Shown piece after piece: positions 1-9,281 of a stretch of DNA of 64,000 bases. Numbering within the stretch: position 1 is the first letter of the stretch; each line of letters opens with the position of its first letter. The notes below the pieces were generated by a model. It was not told where the DNA came from. It made no database searches and was given only the letters and a program-made list of their open reading frames with translations. The position numbers were made by a program, and so were the translations under genes. Origin of the DNA: an uncultured Bacteroidota bacterium (GTDB lineage Bacteria; Bacteroidota; Bacteroidia; AKYH767-A; JABDAW01); assembly GCA_903844645.1 (NCBI GenBank), contig CAIMUP010000054.1:1-64000 (forward strand), read 5' to 3'.

Positions 1-326
1 AGGATTACTATTTATGCCTGTAGGATTACTTTTTATGCCTGTAGGATTACTATTTATGCCTGTAGGATTACTTTTTATGCCTGTAGGATTACTTTTTATG
101 CCTGTAGGATTACTTTTTATGCCTGTAGGATTACTTTTTATGCCTGCAGGATTACTTTTTATGCCTGTAGGATTACTTTTTATGCCTGCAGGATTACTTT
201 TTATGCCTGTAGGATTACTATTTATGCCTGTAGGATTACTTTTTATGCCTGTAGGATTACTATTTATGCCTGTAGGATTACTTTTTATGCCTCGAGGATT
301 ACTTTTTATGCCTCGAGGATTACTTT
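1..326. repeat. Tandem array, 21-bp unit, ~15.5 copies (cut by window start)
   Basis: The unit contains the core AGGATTACTTTTTATGCC and recurs every 21 bp without an indel. Variation is limited to single substitutions: CTGTAGG, CTGCAGG and, in the last two copies, CTCGAGG. The array begins before the window. Because 21 is a multiple of three, the stretch reads as an open frame of a seven-residue repeat, but there is no sign that it is a gene. It lies beyond the 3' end of the leftward gene that ends at 631. Confidence 0.95.
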
Positions 327-351
327 TACTATAGTAATGGAACCATTAGTC

Positions 352-524
352 ATGAGTTAAATCCTTTGTTTTGTTTTTTTAACCTTAGTATAAAACAATA
401 CCGAGTTGATTTAACCTTATTAGCCTATTATAAAAAATGAAATAAGGTAATAAGATGGTAGCGCCTAACCTGATTTTATTTATACTAAGGTTAAAAAACA
501 ATCTTATCAACGGATTTAATCTAT
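352..524. repeat. Imperfect inverted repeat, possible MITE-like element or long hairpin
   Basis: A 20-bp segment, TTTTTTAACCTTAGTATAAA at 375-394, returns as a perfect inverted copy at 479-498. The match extends outward imperfectly: GAGTTAAATCC near 354 faces GGATTTAATC near 511. Inside, CCTTATT near 415 faces AATAAGG near 441. The whole could fold into one long imperfect hairpin. No coding sequence is seen in it. It fills most of the gap between the first array and the T9SS gene; 525-630 shows nothing further. Whether it is mobile cannot be judged from one copy. Confidence 0.6.
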
Positions 525-630
525 GACCAAAAACATTTTATATAGGAAAGTGAAAAATCAGTTATGATTTTTCATTGGGGAGGTTATAATTCCTTGTATT
601 AATCATGCAAAGACTTGCGTGGAGGGATGT

Positions 631-3285
631 TTATCGAACGAGATGAACTACACCGTATTTGGTGTGTTTTATCAGCTCGAGATATTCATAAAGCTGGTAA
701 TCTACGCGGTATATATATGTGCCTTCGGGGGCATTTGCGCCGTTGTATGTACCATCCCATCCTGCTGCTATATCTTGCGTCTCGAAAATCAACTCTCCCC
801 AGCGATCGAAGACATAAAGATGAAAGCCGAGAACGCCTACCCCGTATGCCATAAACTTGTTATTGTTTCGATCGCCATTTGGAGAGAATGCGGAGGGAAT
901 ATAAAGATCATTGGGGCAGAATTCCCGAACCAATTTGCTGCTTATTCCGGTGCATCCGTGTGCATCTGTAACGATTACGGTGTATGTTCCGGGCTGTTCG
1001 ATTACTATAAAATGATTGTTGCCACCTGAACTCCAGGCGTAGGAGGTGAATACTTTTCCGGCATCTATTTGTATTTGAGTACCCGGGCATATAAAGGTGT
1101 CGGCACCAAGACTTACGAACACTTCGGGGTATATCTTTACCTCGACGGTATCTGTCCCGATGCAGCCATTATTATTCACCTTGACGATGTATTCTCCCGA
1201 AGCATTGACACGGATGAATTGGGCTGTGCTGCCTGTACTCCATGAATAAAGCATACCGAGATTGCTGACGGAGAGAGCTATATCCATGCCGGCACAAAGA
1301 TAAATGTCTGGACCTAAATTGATATTAGGAGCGGAGCCTATGATAACATTCGCGGTGTCGCTTCCTATACAAGTTCCGTTCATTACCTGAACCCAGTATT
1401 GCCCTGTATTCAACACGCTGATGGTTTGCGTGGTAGAACCATCAGACCATAAGTATGTGGCTCCTGCATTACCAGCATTAAGCAGGACTGATTGTCCGTT
1501 GCAGATAGATTGATCAGGACCGAGATTAACAATCGGTAAGGGGGTGAAGGTTACCTGGATAGTATCCGTTGCAATACAAGTACCGAAGGATGCAAGTACG
1601 ATGTAAGTTCCGTTTGTCGTAGGGTTAATGGTTCTTGTCGTTGCGCCATTAGACCATAGATAAGCGGCACCTGCATTACCTGCATCAATGGTAACAGGTA
1701 TCCCTGCGCAGACGGTAATATCCGCTCCTAAAGTTACTACCGGAGCGGCAACGAAGTTAACGGTAATAGTATCTATATCGCTGCATGTGCCGGCAGTAAC
1801 GGTTACCGAATAATTACTGGTGGTACTTACGGTAATGGTCTGTGTTGTCGCTCCATTAGACCATACGAAAGCAGCTCCTGCATTACCTGCATCAAGCGTG
1901 ATGGTTTGTCCTGTGCAGAGGGTGGTATCATTCCCTAAATTAACGGTTACTGCCGGAAGAATGGTTACAGTTACCGTATCATACTGGGTATTAGAACCAC
2001 AAGTGGTGAAGCCTGTAACGATGACAGAAAATATTCCCGTTGCGGCAACCGATATGGTCTGGGTGGTTTCTCCGGTGGACCATAGATAAGTCGTTGCTCC
2101 TGCTCCGGCATTCAAAGTTACAGGTCCTACGCAAACGGTGGTATCAGAGGGTAAGAAAGAAGTCGTGGTGGAGGCATTTATTGCATCAACAAAGTTCGGT
2201 AAGCCCCCAGCGCAAGTACCAGATATAGTTACGGCATTCGCGGTGTAGTTACATCCGACCCCTACTATATTGGGATTGTTGATTGCATCCAGAGCCGTAT
2301 TCCCATTCCGAGAAACATAGAGCTTACCATCCAAGCCAAGTTGTATTGCACTGAAAGGATAAGTCCCTGTTGCCAGTTGCAACTGCGATGCGATAATGGT
2401 GGCTTGATTGCCTGACGATAAATCGTACTGATAAAGCAATTGCGAAACCCAACATGCGACATATAGAACGTGCCCATTCGGAGAAAAAGAAACTCCATAA
2501 GGATCTCCGATGTTGGTATAATCAATCGTGATAGGGTTTGAAACAACTCCGGTAGAATTGCTAAAATCCAGGATATCTACCTTATCAATACTGTCCCAAA
2601 TTGCGGCAGCCAAACGCGTTCCATCGGGAGAGGCTTTCAAATATCCAATGGTTTCTTCGTAATAACCACTGTTGTTGGTGTATGTGGTCCCGACATGAGA
2701 TACAACAGGTGCGGCAACGCCTGTATTCGATACTAAGTAGGCATAATATATATTGTCGTCAAGCCCATGTGCAATCATCCAAACGTCTGTTCCATTGCAA
2801 TGGCGAACGCAAGTAACTTTCTCGGCAGTGAAGGCGAGGAGATTGAAATTCTTTATCGTAACATCGCCTAAACCTGCATTAAGAGTCATATCCACAATCG
2901 AATAACATAAGCCGAAAGTCCCGCCCATGGCATCGGAAGTGAAGATATAATAAATTGTGGTACTGCCGGGCTTTTGCAGGATTACGCCAGACTGCGTGGA
3001 GGACGAGTTGCCACCCAATCCAAACCCGTTCGACATCTGAATATTGTTGCGATTATAGACCGACATCCCGTCGGTATAGAATAACAGGTTGCCCGTAGCG
3101 TCCGAGATCGTGGCACAGCCCTCATTCGTACTCATGGCGCAGCCCGTAACCGAAACCGGAGAGCCGGAAGTGAAGGTAACGGCGGCATTATTCCCGAAAT
3201 ACCAGTTGTTAGTCTGGGGTTGAGCCTCTCCTATAGTATTCATAAAAAGGAGGGCAACGGCGAGGCAAAAAATTGTTCTGATCAT
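631..3285 (-). CDS. T9SS type B sorting domain (gliding-motility C-terminal) surface protein
   Basis: Large secreted protein of about 884 residues. I start it at the ATG at 3285 rather than the upstream ATG at 3396. The 3285 start gives a clean signal peptide (MIRTIFCLAVALLFMNTIGEA), and a promoter -7 box at 3318-3325 lies between the two starts. After the signal comes a domain of about 350 residues opening with WYFGNNAAVTF and containing GCATISD and LLFYTDG, a beta-propeller-like module common in Bacteroidota. About six Ig/PKD-like repeats of ~80 residues follow, each with a core like YLWSTGETTQTISV. The end is a CHU_C-type domain (IPSAFSPNGD, DRWGELIFET, GWDGTY), the signal for export by the type IX system. 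Ligand and role are unknown; adhesion or gliding is a guess. Confidence 0.9.
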   Translation of the reverse strand: MIRTIFCLAVALLFMNTIGEAQPQTNNWYFGNNAAVTFTSGSPVSVTGCAMSTNEGCATISDATGNLLFYTDGMSVYNRNNIQMSNGFGLGGNSSSTQSGVILQKPGSTTIYYIFTSDAMGGTFGLCYSIVDMTLNAGLGDVTIKNFNLLAFTAEKVTCVRHCNGTDVWMIAHGLDDNIYYAYLVSNTGVAAPVVSHVGTTYTNNSGYYEETIGYLKASPDGTRLAAAIWDSIDKVDILDFSNSTGVVSNPITIDYTNIGDPYGVSFSPNGHVLYVACWVSQLLYQYDLSSGNQATIIASQLQLATGTYPFSAIQLGLDGKLYVSRNGNTALDAINNPNIVGVGCNYTANAVTISGTCAGGLPNFVDAINASTTTSFLPSDTTVCVGPVTLNAGAGATTYLWSTGETTQTISVAATGIFSVIVTGFTTCGSNTQYDTVTVTILPAVTVNLGNDTTLCTGQTITLDAGNAGAAFVWSNGATTQTITVSTTSNYSVTVTAGTCSDIDTITVNFVAAPVVTLGADITVCAGIPVTIDAGNAGAAYLWSNGATTRTINPTTNGTYIVLASFGTCIATDTIQVTFTPLPIVNLGPDQSICNGQSVLLNAGNAGATYLWSDGSTTQTISVLNTGQYWVQVMNGTCIGSDTANVIIGSAPNINLGPDIYLCAGMDIALSVSNLGMLYSWSTGSTAQFIRVNASGEYIVKVNNNGCIGTDTVEVKIYPEVFVSLGADTFICPGTQIQIDAGKVFTSYAWSSGGNNHFIVIEQPGTYTVIVTDAHGCTGISSKLVREFCPNDLYIPSAFSPNGDRNNNKFMAYGVGVLGFHLYVFDRWGELIFETQDIAAGWDGTYNGANAPEGTYIYRVDYQLYEYLELIKHTKYGVVHLVR

Positions 3286-3317
3286 GGAATTTGGTATTTG
3301 ATTATTAAATATGACTG

Positions 3318-3325
3318 CAAAATTA
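3318..3325 (-). promoter_or_regulatory. Bacteroidota -7 box (TAATTTTG)
   Basis: Matches TAnnTTTG on the minus strand about 33 bp before the chosen ATG at 3285. No TTG at the ideal 19-bp spacing was found. It supports the shorter start of the T9SS gene. Confidence 0.5.
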
Positions 3326-3436
3326 ATAAAAAGATTTCTAATAACCAAATCCCCTTCCATAATTTTATTAACAAAGCCCCGCCCAACAAATCCCAAATGA
3401 GGATAAACGATGAATAAAATCCCACTATTTGAAGTT

Positions 3437-3826
3437 CATCTTATCCCAACCGAAGCCTCTACTCGGCAGATGCAAGCCTTTACTCGGGGGATATGACATT
3501 TTACTCGGCGGATATGACATTTTACTCGGCGGATATGACATTTTACTCGGGGGATATGACCTTTTACTGGGGGGATCTAAGACAAATCCGCGTGAATTTG
3601 TCTTACATCCCCCCAGTAAAATGTCATATCCCCCCAGTTTCGGCTTACATCCCGCCAGTAAAATGTTACATCCCGCCAGACCGAAGCCTGCACTCGCCAG
3701 ATGCAAGACTTTACTCGCCAGATCTAACACTATTTCACGCGAAATTGTCTTCGGTCTGGCGAGTAAAGTCTTACATCTGGCGAGTAAAATGTTCGGTCTG
3801 GCGAGTACAGGCTTCGGGTAGGATAA
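3437..3826. repeat. Tandem/inverted array of 21-bp units in alternating orientation
   Basis: Units carry TACTCGGCGGATATGACAT or its variants. Six direct units start at 3460, 3481, 3502, 3523, 3544 and 3565, each exactly 21 bp apart. Four inverted units follow (CCAGT at 3613, 3634, 3655, 3676), then two direct (ACTCG at 3692, 3713), then three inverted (CTGGCG at 3756, 3777, 3798). Two orientation switches have related palindromic centres, CCGCGTGAA near 3587 and TTCACGCGAA near 3734, which are inverse to each other. The outer ends also mirror (CTTATCCCAACCGAAGCCT against AGGCTTCGGGTAGGATAA). The array sits between the divergent promoters of the T9SS gene and atpD. Confidence 0.93.
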
Positions 3827-3951
3827 AAACCACCCTTTCCAAGAAAAAACGATGCCTCATTCCTCCTTTTTAAGAGTCCATTTGGGATGCGTGGAGCCAA
3901 TTGTTAATAAATAAATCTGAAGAACTATTCTTTTATTTCCATAAATTATAT

Positions 3952-5523
<1,572 letters not shown>

Positions 5524-5529
5524 CAAGCA

Positions 5530-5766
5530 ATGACTTTAGATATTATAACTCCTGACAAAAAGGTCTTCACTGGCGAGGTTACTTCCGTTACGGTGCCGGG
5601 AACTTCTGGTACTTTTCAGGTAAAGAACAACCATGCTCCTATTATTTCCGCGCTTACTAAAGGTACTGTGAAGTATAAAACTGGTGATGGCGAAAAAACC
5701 ATGCAAATTACCAGCGGAGTGATTGAGGTATTGAAGAATAAGATTATTCTATTACTGGAATCATAG
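5530..5766 (+). CDS. atpC: F0F1 ATP synthase subunit epsilon (short form)
   Basis: At 78 residues this is only the N-terminal beta-sandwich of epsilon (MTLDIITPDKKVFTGEV, VTVPGTSGTFQV, NNHAPIISAL). Epsilon of many other bacteria is about 130 residues and carries a C-terminal pair of helices that can inhibit ATP hydrolysis; here they are missing. Short epsilons are normal in Bacteroidota, so I read this as complete. It lies 6 bp after atpD and is presumably co-transcribed from the promoter near 3952. No clear terminator is visible after it. Confidence 0.95.
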   Translation: MTLDIITPDKKVFTGEVTSVTVPGTSGTFQVKNNHAPIISALTKGTVKYKTGDGEKTMQITSGVIEVLKNKIILLLES

Positions 5767-5850
5767 AAAAATCGCCACGTTGTTATTAGAAAAATTTAGT
5801 AGATTCGTACTCTTAAACATAAAAATTATAATCACCAAAATAGAAAAACA

Positions 5851-6588
5851 ATGAATACTAAAACTTTCTTCTTAATCCTGCTTCTTACCGCTGGTTTTAT
5901 CCAATTTACAGCCGCCCAAAACAAGGTTGCCTTCATTACCAAGGATACCTTGACGGTTACTGCCGATGAATATATTGTGGAAGACGCCACACGCTTCATC
6001 GTCCTATGCCACCAGGCAGGGTATAGCCGCGGTGAGTACATCGAAACCGCTAAACGATTCAATAAATTAGGCTTCAATTGCTTGGCTCTCGACCAACGGT
6101 CTGGTGGCGAGGCTAATGGTATCAAGAATGAAACTGCAATGGCTGCCGATGCCGCTAAAAAGAAGAATTCCTACCTCGATGCAGAGGCTGATATCAATGC
6201 TGCCATCGAATATGCCTTTGATAAATCCGGCAAAAACGTGATACTTCTCGGGAGTTCCTACTCGGCTTCGCTTGCTTTGAAAATAGGCAAGGAAAATGAT
6301 AAAATATCCGCTATTATCGCCTTTAGTCCGGGTGAATATTTTGATAAAAAATTGAATGTTACCAATGCTATTTACAATTTGTCAAAGCCTGTTTGGGTTA
6401 CTTCCACACAGAAGGAGAGTGCCGACGTTACGGCGATGATGAAAGGTGTAACATCGAAGAATAAAACACAGGTAACGCCTACTGGCGAGGGTGTTCACGG
6501 CTCGAAATGCTTGTGGAAAAACCAAAATGGCAATCAAGAAATGTGGCTCAAGCTGATTCCTTTTTTAGATTCCATCAGGAAGCTGTAA
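5851..6588 (+). CDS. Secreted alpha/beta-hydrolase (dienelactone hydrolase-like)
   Basis: A 245-residue protein with a signal peptide (MNTKTFFLILLLTAGFIQFTAA, cut near AQN). The alpha/beta-hydrolase fold is suggested by a nucleophile elbow ILLGSSYSAS near residue 130, a strand and loop FIVLCHQAGYSRGEY that would form the oxyanion side, and a likely catalytic His in GVHGSKCLW near residue 215. The elbow reads G-x-S-x-S instead of the usual G-x-S-x-G, a tolerated variant in some families. Substrate is unknown. It stands alone between atpC and a strong bidirectional terminator. Confidence 0.8.
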   Translation: MNTKTFFLILLLTAGFIQFTAAQNKVAFITKDTLTVTADEYIVEDATRFIVLCHQAGYSRGEYIETAKRFNKLGFNCLALDQRSGGEANGIKNETAMAADAAKKKNSYLDAEADINAAIEYAFDKSGKNVILLGSSYSASLALKIGKENDKISAIIAFSPGEYFDKKLNVTNAIYNLSKPVWVTSTQKESADVTAMMKGVTSKNKTQVTPTGEGVHGSKCLWKNQNGNQEMWLKLIPFLDSIRKL

Positions 6589-6606
6589 GGCTTCAATATT
6601 GGCATT

Positions 6607-6656
6607 AAAAAAGCCACTGATTTCGCGGAGAATTTCGAGAAATCAGTGGCTTTTTT
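6607..6656. terminator. Bidirectional rho-independent terminator
   Basis: A perfect 12-bp stem, GCCACTGATTTC at 6613-6624 and GAAATCAGTGGC at 6639-6650, is flanked by A6 on the left and T6 on the right. It therefore works for both the hydrolase gene (rightward) and the MazG-like gene (leftward), whose stop codon at 6656 is at its edge. Confidence 0.93.
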
Positions 6657-6985
6657 CATGAATCTAATTTCTCATTGCCGTGGTGGCGGTCGTGATCGCG
6701 AGAAGTTTTCTTCTGAATGTTCTTTTCCAGAGCATCATTGAGGTCAATTCCTGTTTGATTGGCGAGGCAAATGACGACAAAGAGAACATCGGCTAATTCA
6801 TCCGCGAGGTCGAGATTTTGATCTGAATCTTTGGACGATTGTTCGCCATATTTTCGGGAAATTACCCGTGCTACTTCGCCTACTTCTTCAGTGAGGATTG
6901 CGAGGTTGGTCAGTTCATTAAAATACCTTACGCCGTGTTGCTGAATCCAGCTATCTACGGCATCTTGAGCTTCATTTATAGTCAT
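6656..6985 (-). CDS. MazG-like nucleotide pyrophosphohydrolase
   Basis: A 109-residue all-alpha NTP pyrophosphohydrolase of the MazG/YpjD type, which hydrolyses NTPs or dNTPs to NMP and pyrophosphate and may clear abnormal nucleotides. The metal-binding pattern is present: LTEEVGEVARVI near residues 31-42 supplies the ExxE pair and LADELADVLFVVICLANQ near residues 60-77 supplies the ExxD-type pair. The length is normal for a single-domain enzyme. It shares a bidirectional terminator with the converging hydrolase gene. A -7 box lies at 7009-7016. Confidence 0.9.
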   Translation of the reverse strand: MTINEAQDAVDSWIQQHGVRYFNELTNLAILTEEVGEVARVISRKYGEQSSKDSDQNLDLADELADVLFVVICLANQTGIDLNDALEKNIQKKTSRDHDRHHGNEKLDS

Positions 6986-7008
6986 CTTTTTTGTATTTAA
7001 TTAAAGGG

Positions 7009-7016
7009 CAAAAGTA
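7009..7016 (-). promoter_or_regulatory. Bacteroidota -7 box (TACTTTTG)
   Basis: Matches TAnnTTTG on the minus strand 24 bp before the MazG-like start; no -33 TTG at 19 bp. It lies on the gene side of the repeat arrays. Confidence 0.5.
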
Positions 7017-7138
7017 TAAAATTATTAATGAAGATAATACCGAGATTAATGCCATTAATAATGCCTACATTATTCCCTAAAACGGGACTAAAAATCGTCC
7101 TATTTCCAACATTAATTTCCACATTTCCATTAAAACCT

Positions 7139-7288
7139 TCCATGCGAACGTCAAAATCTTCCATGCGAACGTCAAAAGTTTCCATGCGAATGTCAAAAGT
7201 TTCCATGCGAACATCAAAGATTTCCATGCGAACATCAAAGATTTCCATGCGAACACCAAGGATTTCCATGCGAGGGTCGAAAAATGCC
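7139..7288. repeat. Tandem array, 21-bp unit, 7 copies (TTTCCATGCGAAC family)
   Basis: GCGA occurs at 7144, 7165, 7186, 7207, 7228, 7249 and 7270, exactly 21 bp apart. Copies differ by a few substitutions (CGAACGTC, CGAATGTC, CGAACATC, CGAACACC, CGAGGGTC). A second, unrelated 21-bp array begins about 10 bp further on. Confidence 0.95.
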
Positions 7289-7298
7289 GCCAATCACT

Positions 7299-7445
7299 GA
7301 TAAAAATGTGGCTGGCATCGATAAAAATGTGGCTGGGATTGATAAAAACATGGCTGGGATTGATAAAAAGGTGGCTATCTTCGATAAAAAGGTGGCTGGG
7401 ATTGATAAAAAGGTGGCTGGGATTAATGGGAACGTGGCGATTATC
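7299..7445. repeat. Tandem array, 21-bp unit, 7 copies (GATAAAAATGTGGCTGG family)
   Basis: Units start at 7299, 7320, 7341, 7362, 7383, 7404 and, degenerate, 7425; the spacing is 21 bp throughout. The sequence is unrelated to the array just to the left. Both lie between the divergent promoters of the MazG-like gene and the first signal peptidase gene. The stretch 7446-7712 after it holds one -7 box and otherwise nothing I recognise. Confidence 0.95.
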
Positions 7446-7520
7446 AGTTGTAATACAGCGTATTTCGTGTTTTATAAAGGGAGCGGCGGGTTTTTCGCGG
7501 AATTTTAGCCTCCGAATAGT

Positions 7521-7528
7521 TAGTTTTG
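7521..7528 (+). promoter_or_regulatory. Possible -7 box (TAGTTTTG) upstream of lepB
   Basis: Matches TAnnTTTG and is followed by CGGCTC, like the atpD box. It is 185 bp before the start, so the leader would be long; a closer promoter may exist. Confidence 0.4.
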
Positions 7529-7712
7529 CGGCTCATTCATTAAAAGAGGCTTCAACAATTCTAAGAAAAACGATGGTAAGGGCGAGGAAATCGGGTTCGA
7601 TTTTGGTTAAAAAGAGTTATATTTTGAGGACTCTGAACGGGCTGTTTTTAGGGATGCAAAAGGGATATAATTTTTGACGATGGAAGTCGTTCATAGCACT
7701 TAATATTTTAAT

Positions 7713-9179
7713 ATGAAAAAAATTCTTGCGAGATTAAACGACCGGCAGCGGGCTTGGTTTTGGGCATTTACGGTAGGTAATGCTTTATTTTTGGGCTTCA
7801 TTTTGCTATTTGCCGGAGCCGATTTGGTGAATGCGGCATCGCTTTGGGTAATCACCCAATTCCTTGTCGTGGCGTACTATATGAGCATCCAGAATGACAA
7901 AAAACGTGGTGCCGCTCGCGAGTGGTTTGATGCCATTGTGTTCGCCGTTGTGGCAGCTACTATTATCCGTGCATTTTTTCTGGAAGCGTTCACGATTCCT
8001 ACGTCTTCGGAAGAGAAAACGCTGATGATTGGCGACTTTCTTTTCGTGAGTAAATCGAGCTATGGGGCGCGGCTTCCGATGACTCCCATTGCCTTTCCTT
8101 TTGCTCATCATACAATGCCTTTGGTTGGCGGAAAAGCGTATGTCGAATGGCCTCGGATTCCTTATTATCGCTTGCCTGGCTTTGGAAAAATTCAGAATTA
8201 CGATGCCGTTGTGTTTAACTATCCTGATGGTGATACGGTGGCTCTTAATGCGCAGGATCAGAGCTATTATCAGATGTGTCGGGACTATGGTCGTGAGACG
8301 GTTTATCGTGATGATCAGATGAATCCGCAGACAGGTGTGAGCTATTTTGGTAAAGTTGTGGCACGACCCGTTGATAAACGCGAAAACTATATTAAACGCT
8401 GCGTAGCGATTGCCGGCGATACGCTTTTTATCAATCATAAAGATGTATTTATTAATGGCAAACCCGCGCTGAATACAGGGACTATCCAATACAATTATCT
8501 TGTTCGCACGGACGGCAGCGGAATCAACCAAAATATCCATGAAAAGTTTGATATTACAGAGCCAGTGAGGCAAACCCAGAACGGAGATTACGAACTGTTT
8601 CTTCCGAATAACAAGGTGGATGAATTTAAGCAGCTAAGCATGGTAAAATCTATGAAGATTTTGGTTGAAGACAGCGGGATTTATTCTGCACGCATCTTTC
8701 CGCACAGTAAAAATTACGCATGGAATGTCGATAACTTCGGTCCGCTTGTAATCCCTAAAGAAGGCACGACTGTAAGCATTGATACGGCTACTATTGTTCT
8801 CTATGAACGTATCATCGGTGTGTATGAACACAATGATTTGAAGGTGCATGATGGCAAGGTTTTCATTAACGGTAAAGAAAGTCACGCCTATACTTTTAAG
8901 ATGAACTATTTCTGGATGATGGGTGATAATAGGCATAACTCGGCTGACTCTCGCTACTGGGGTTTTGTGCCGCAGGATCATATTGTTGGTAAGGCGGTTT
9001 TCGTATGGATGTCGTTGAAAGAAAATACTGATATAAGCCACAAGTTCCGTTGGAATCGTTTCTTTACATTTGTGCATCCTTATGGTTTATCCCGCTCTTA
9101 TCTGATTCCTTTTCTGATTATCATTGCATCCGTTTGGGTGGGGCTTTTTCTCTACGGCAGAAGAAAGAAGCATTCCTAA
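7713..9179 (+). CDS. lepB: Signal peptidase I, long form with Met-to-Glu change beside the catalytic Ser
   Basis: Inner-membrane serine protease (S26) that cleaves signal peptides of exported proteins; 488 residues. Two N-terminal membrane segments (about residues 17-55) and one near 74-90 precede the active site. The catalytic Ser is Ser99 in FTIPTSSEEKTLMIGDF and the general-base Lys is Lys228 in YIKRCVAIAGD. Box E, MMGDNRHNSADSRYWG, is intact, and a C-terminal membrane segment lies near residue 465. Family members almost always have Met after the catalytic Ser; here it is Glu. Compared with the tandem copy downstream there are about 40 extra residues before the Lys motif. It probably cleaves a distinct substrate set or is less active. 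Confidence 0.93.
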   Translation: MKKILARLNDRQRAWFWAFTVGNALFLGFILLFAGADLVNAASLWVITQFLVVAYYMSIQNDKKRGAAREWFDAIVFAVVAATIIRAFFLEAFTIPTSSEEKTLMIGDFLFVSKSSYGARLPMTPIAFPFAHHTMPLVGGKAYVEWPRIPYYRLPGFGKIQNYDAVVFNYPDGDTVALNAQDQSYYQMCRDYGRETVYRDDQMNPQTGVSYFGKVVARPVDKRENYIKRCVAIAGDTLFINHKDVFINGKPALNTGTIQYNYLVRTDGSGINQNIHEKFDITEPVRQTQNGDYELFLPNNKVDEFKQLSMVKSMKILVEDSGIYSARIFPHSKNYAWNVDNFGPLVIPKEGTTVSIDTATIVLYERIIGVYEHNDLKVHDGKVFINGKESHAYTFKMNYFWMMGDNRHNSADSRYWGFVPQDHIVGKAVFVWMSLKENTDISHKFRWNRFFTFVHPYGLSRSYLIPFLIIIASVWVGLFLYGRRKKHS

Positions 9180-9281
9180 GGTGTAATGGTTTATTGCGGG
9201 AAGGATTGCTATTTTCGCGGCTGTTAAATACTCTTATTTCTTTCGCCTAAACAAAATTTCACAGCTCCCCTACTCTATTCT

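Noticed and set aside
14-334. Open reading frame of 106 codons made of a seven-residue repeat
   Set aside because: It is the 21-bp array read in frame; unit length divisible by three opens frames automatically, and the same happens at 3429, 7028, 17494, 21395, 24979, 39703, 54053 and 62680. No start context or homology supports a protein.
6997-7293. Reverse-strand protein with MEIFDVR repeats
   Set aside because: It is the 7139-7288 array translated in frame and runs into the MazG-like gene's promoter region.
7803-8573. Reverse-strand open frame of 255 codons opposite the first signal peptidase gene
   Set aside because: Shadow frame of a clearly recognised enzyme; no family resemblance of its own. 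Similar shadows opposite lon and the T9SS genes were left out.
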